This document shows positions 63,414 to 64,000 of a stretch of DNA of 64,000 bases, piece by piece. The stretch comes from Rhizobium sp. 11515TR (GTDB taxonomy: Bacteria > Pseudomonadota > Alphaproteobacteria > Rhizobiales > Rhizobiaceae). Position numbers and translations under genes: made by a program. How positions within the stretch are numbered: the stretch's first letter is position 1; each line of letters begins with the position of its first letter. The notes beneath the pieces are model-generated. The model was not told the origin of the DNA and did not search any database. It was given only the letters and a program-made list of their open reading frames with translations. Location: assembly GCF_002277895.1 (NCBI RefSeq), contig NZ_CP023000.1:310001-374000 (forward strand). The letters are read 5' to 3'.

Positions 63414-64000
63414 AAACGACGTGGACCTAGGGCCAAACCGCTTGGGAATTTCTACCGATGGCTGCGGTGGCGACATATCTTTGAAAACTACGATAGAACT
63501 GGAAAAAGCTTGTCCAACACCGTCATTAAGTGAAATCTCCATAAGCGGACGTCGCGAGGCCTCCTGGCAAGGATCAGTAATAATGCGACCATTTTGTTTC
63601 GATGCCTACACTAATTCGATTGAGCATGCATCTGACTGTGTCTTGATTGCGTATTGAAGGCGTCTGTCGAACATCGGCGGCAGACAATGCGCCTGAGCGA
63701 CGCTGGACCGGCCGCAATTGTTCACCCCGCAGCGGCCGGTCCTCGGCAAGCAGTTTTTAAGGTGTACTAAGTTTTCACCGTAGGTGAGGCTGGCTACTGT
63801 ATCAGACCGCTACCCGCGATATGGGAGCCGTAGTCGCGTATGAAGGGGCAATTTTTCCAGGTTGCGTTATCAAGCGCATCGGTCATAGCAGCAAACATGC
63901 CGAAAATCCCGCATCTTCTGTTGTTCATGCGATCATGCGCCATGGGTCAGCGAAGACTGAACGTCCATGGTTATTAGAGAGTCGTGCGAATTATGCTCGG
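63414..64000. other. Terminal region, no supported gene
   Basis: A plus-strand open frame (63388-63657, 89 codons) overlaps the SDR end by 26 bp and has no recognisable motif or ribosome-binding site. The rest of the stretch shows nothing. The window ends here. Confidence 0.35.

Noticed and set aside
1..64000. CRISPR arrays, tRNA and rRNA genes, replication origin
   Set aside because: No regularly spaced repeats, cloverleaf-like or rRNA-like sequence, or repABC genes were found by reading the window.

Overview
The window reads as an accessory region of a Rhizobiaceae genome (Rhizobium, Agrobacterium or Sinorhizobium type), probably on a large plasmid or in a genomic island. The clues are solute ABC operons with dedicated regulators, two IS66-family elements and an IS21-family element of rhizobial type, a serine-recombinase element resembling the y4bA/y4pH family of plasmid pNGR234a (from memory), many decayed IS and gene fragments, and a [4Fe-4S] photolyase of the Agrobacterium PhrB/CryB type. 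I saw no rRNA, tRNA or CRISPR. The assignment rests on protein recognition by eye; no database search was run.

Layout. 0-11.6 kb: the end of a sugar ABC ATPase gene, an MFS permease with a decayed relative beside it, a secreted alpha/beta hydrolase with a divergent TetR regulator, a LysR regulator divergent from an FMN azoreductase and a YciI protein, then two TIM-barrel sugar isomerase/epimerases on either side of a LacI regulator, and a DeoR regulator. 11.8-16.7 kb: an IS66 element with an exact 8-bp target duplication, its tnpC split by an IS21 element. 16.9-23.8 kb: a DapA-family aldolase/lyase, a Dpp/Opp-type ABC transporter and an IclR regulator, all on one strand. 23.8-29.7 kb: a second, different IS66 element, again with an exact 8-bp duplication, its tnpB split by a compact serine-recombinase element.

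29.9-33.5 kb: a leftward operon of VOC protein, inositol-monophosphatase-like phosphatase, GH3-like protein and MFS permease. 34.0-41.1 kb: HAD phosphatase, DUF1349 protein, aspartase, an unknown protein convergent with an XRE regulator, a Gfo/Idh/MocA oxidoreductase and a third TIM-barrel isomerase. 41.3-51.9 kb: an eight-gene leftward catabolic operon with a TPP enzyme, a HisD-like dehydrogenase, a complete sugar-type ABC importer and two GMC flavoprotein oxidoreductases. The genes fit uptake and stepwise oxidation of one small hydroxylated compound that I cannot identify.

52-58.7 kb is a decayed zone: fragments resembling a HerA-type ATPase and its coupled partner, a relaxase-like tail, a fused nucleotidyltransferase-HEPN protein, a Phd/VapC toxin-antitoxin pair, IS5-like and ISL3-like remnants, an AraC regulator lacking its DNA-binding end, and a SUKH protein coupled to an unknown secreted protein. 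59-63.4 kb: a diguanylate cyclase, then folE, a photolyase gene interrupted by one amber codon, and a short-chain dehydrogenase.

Most notable are the two cleanly nested insertions (IS21 in IS66; serine-recombinase element in IS66), a possible frameshift site in the recombinase element, the uncharacterised TPP/HisD/GMC operon, and the amber-interrupted photolyase in an apparent pterin-linked operon.
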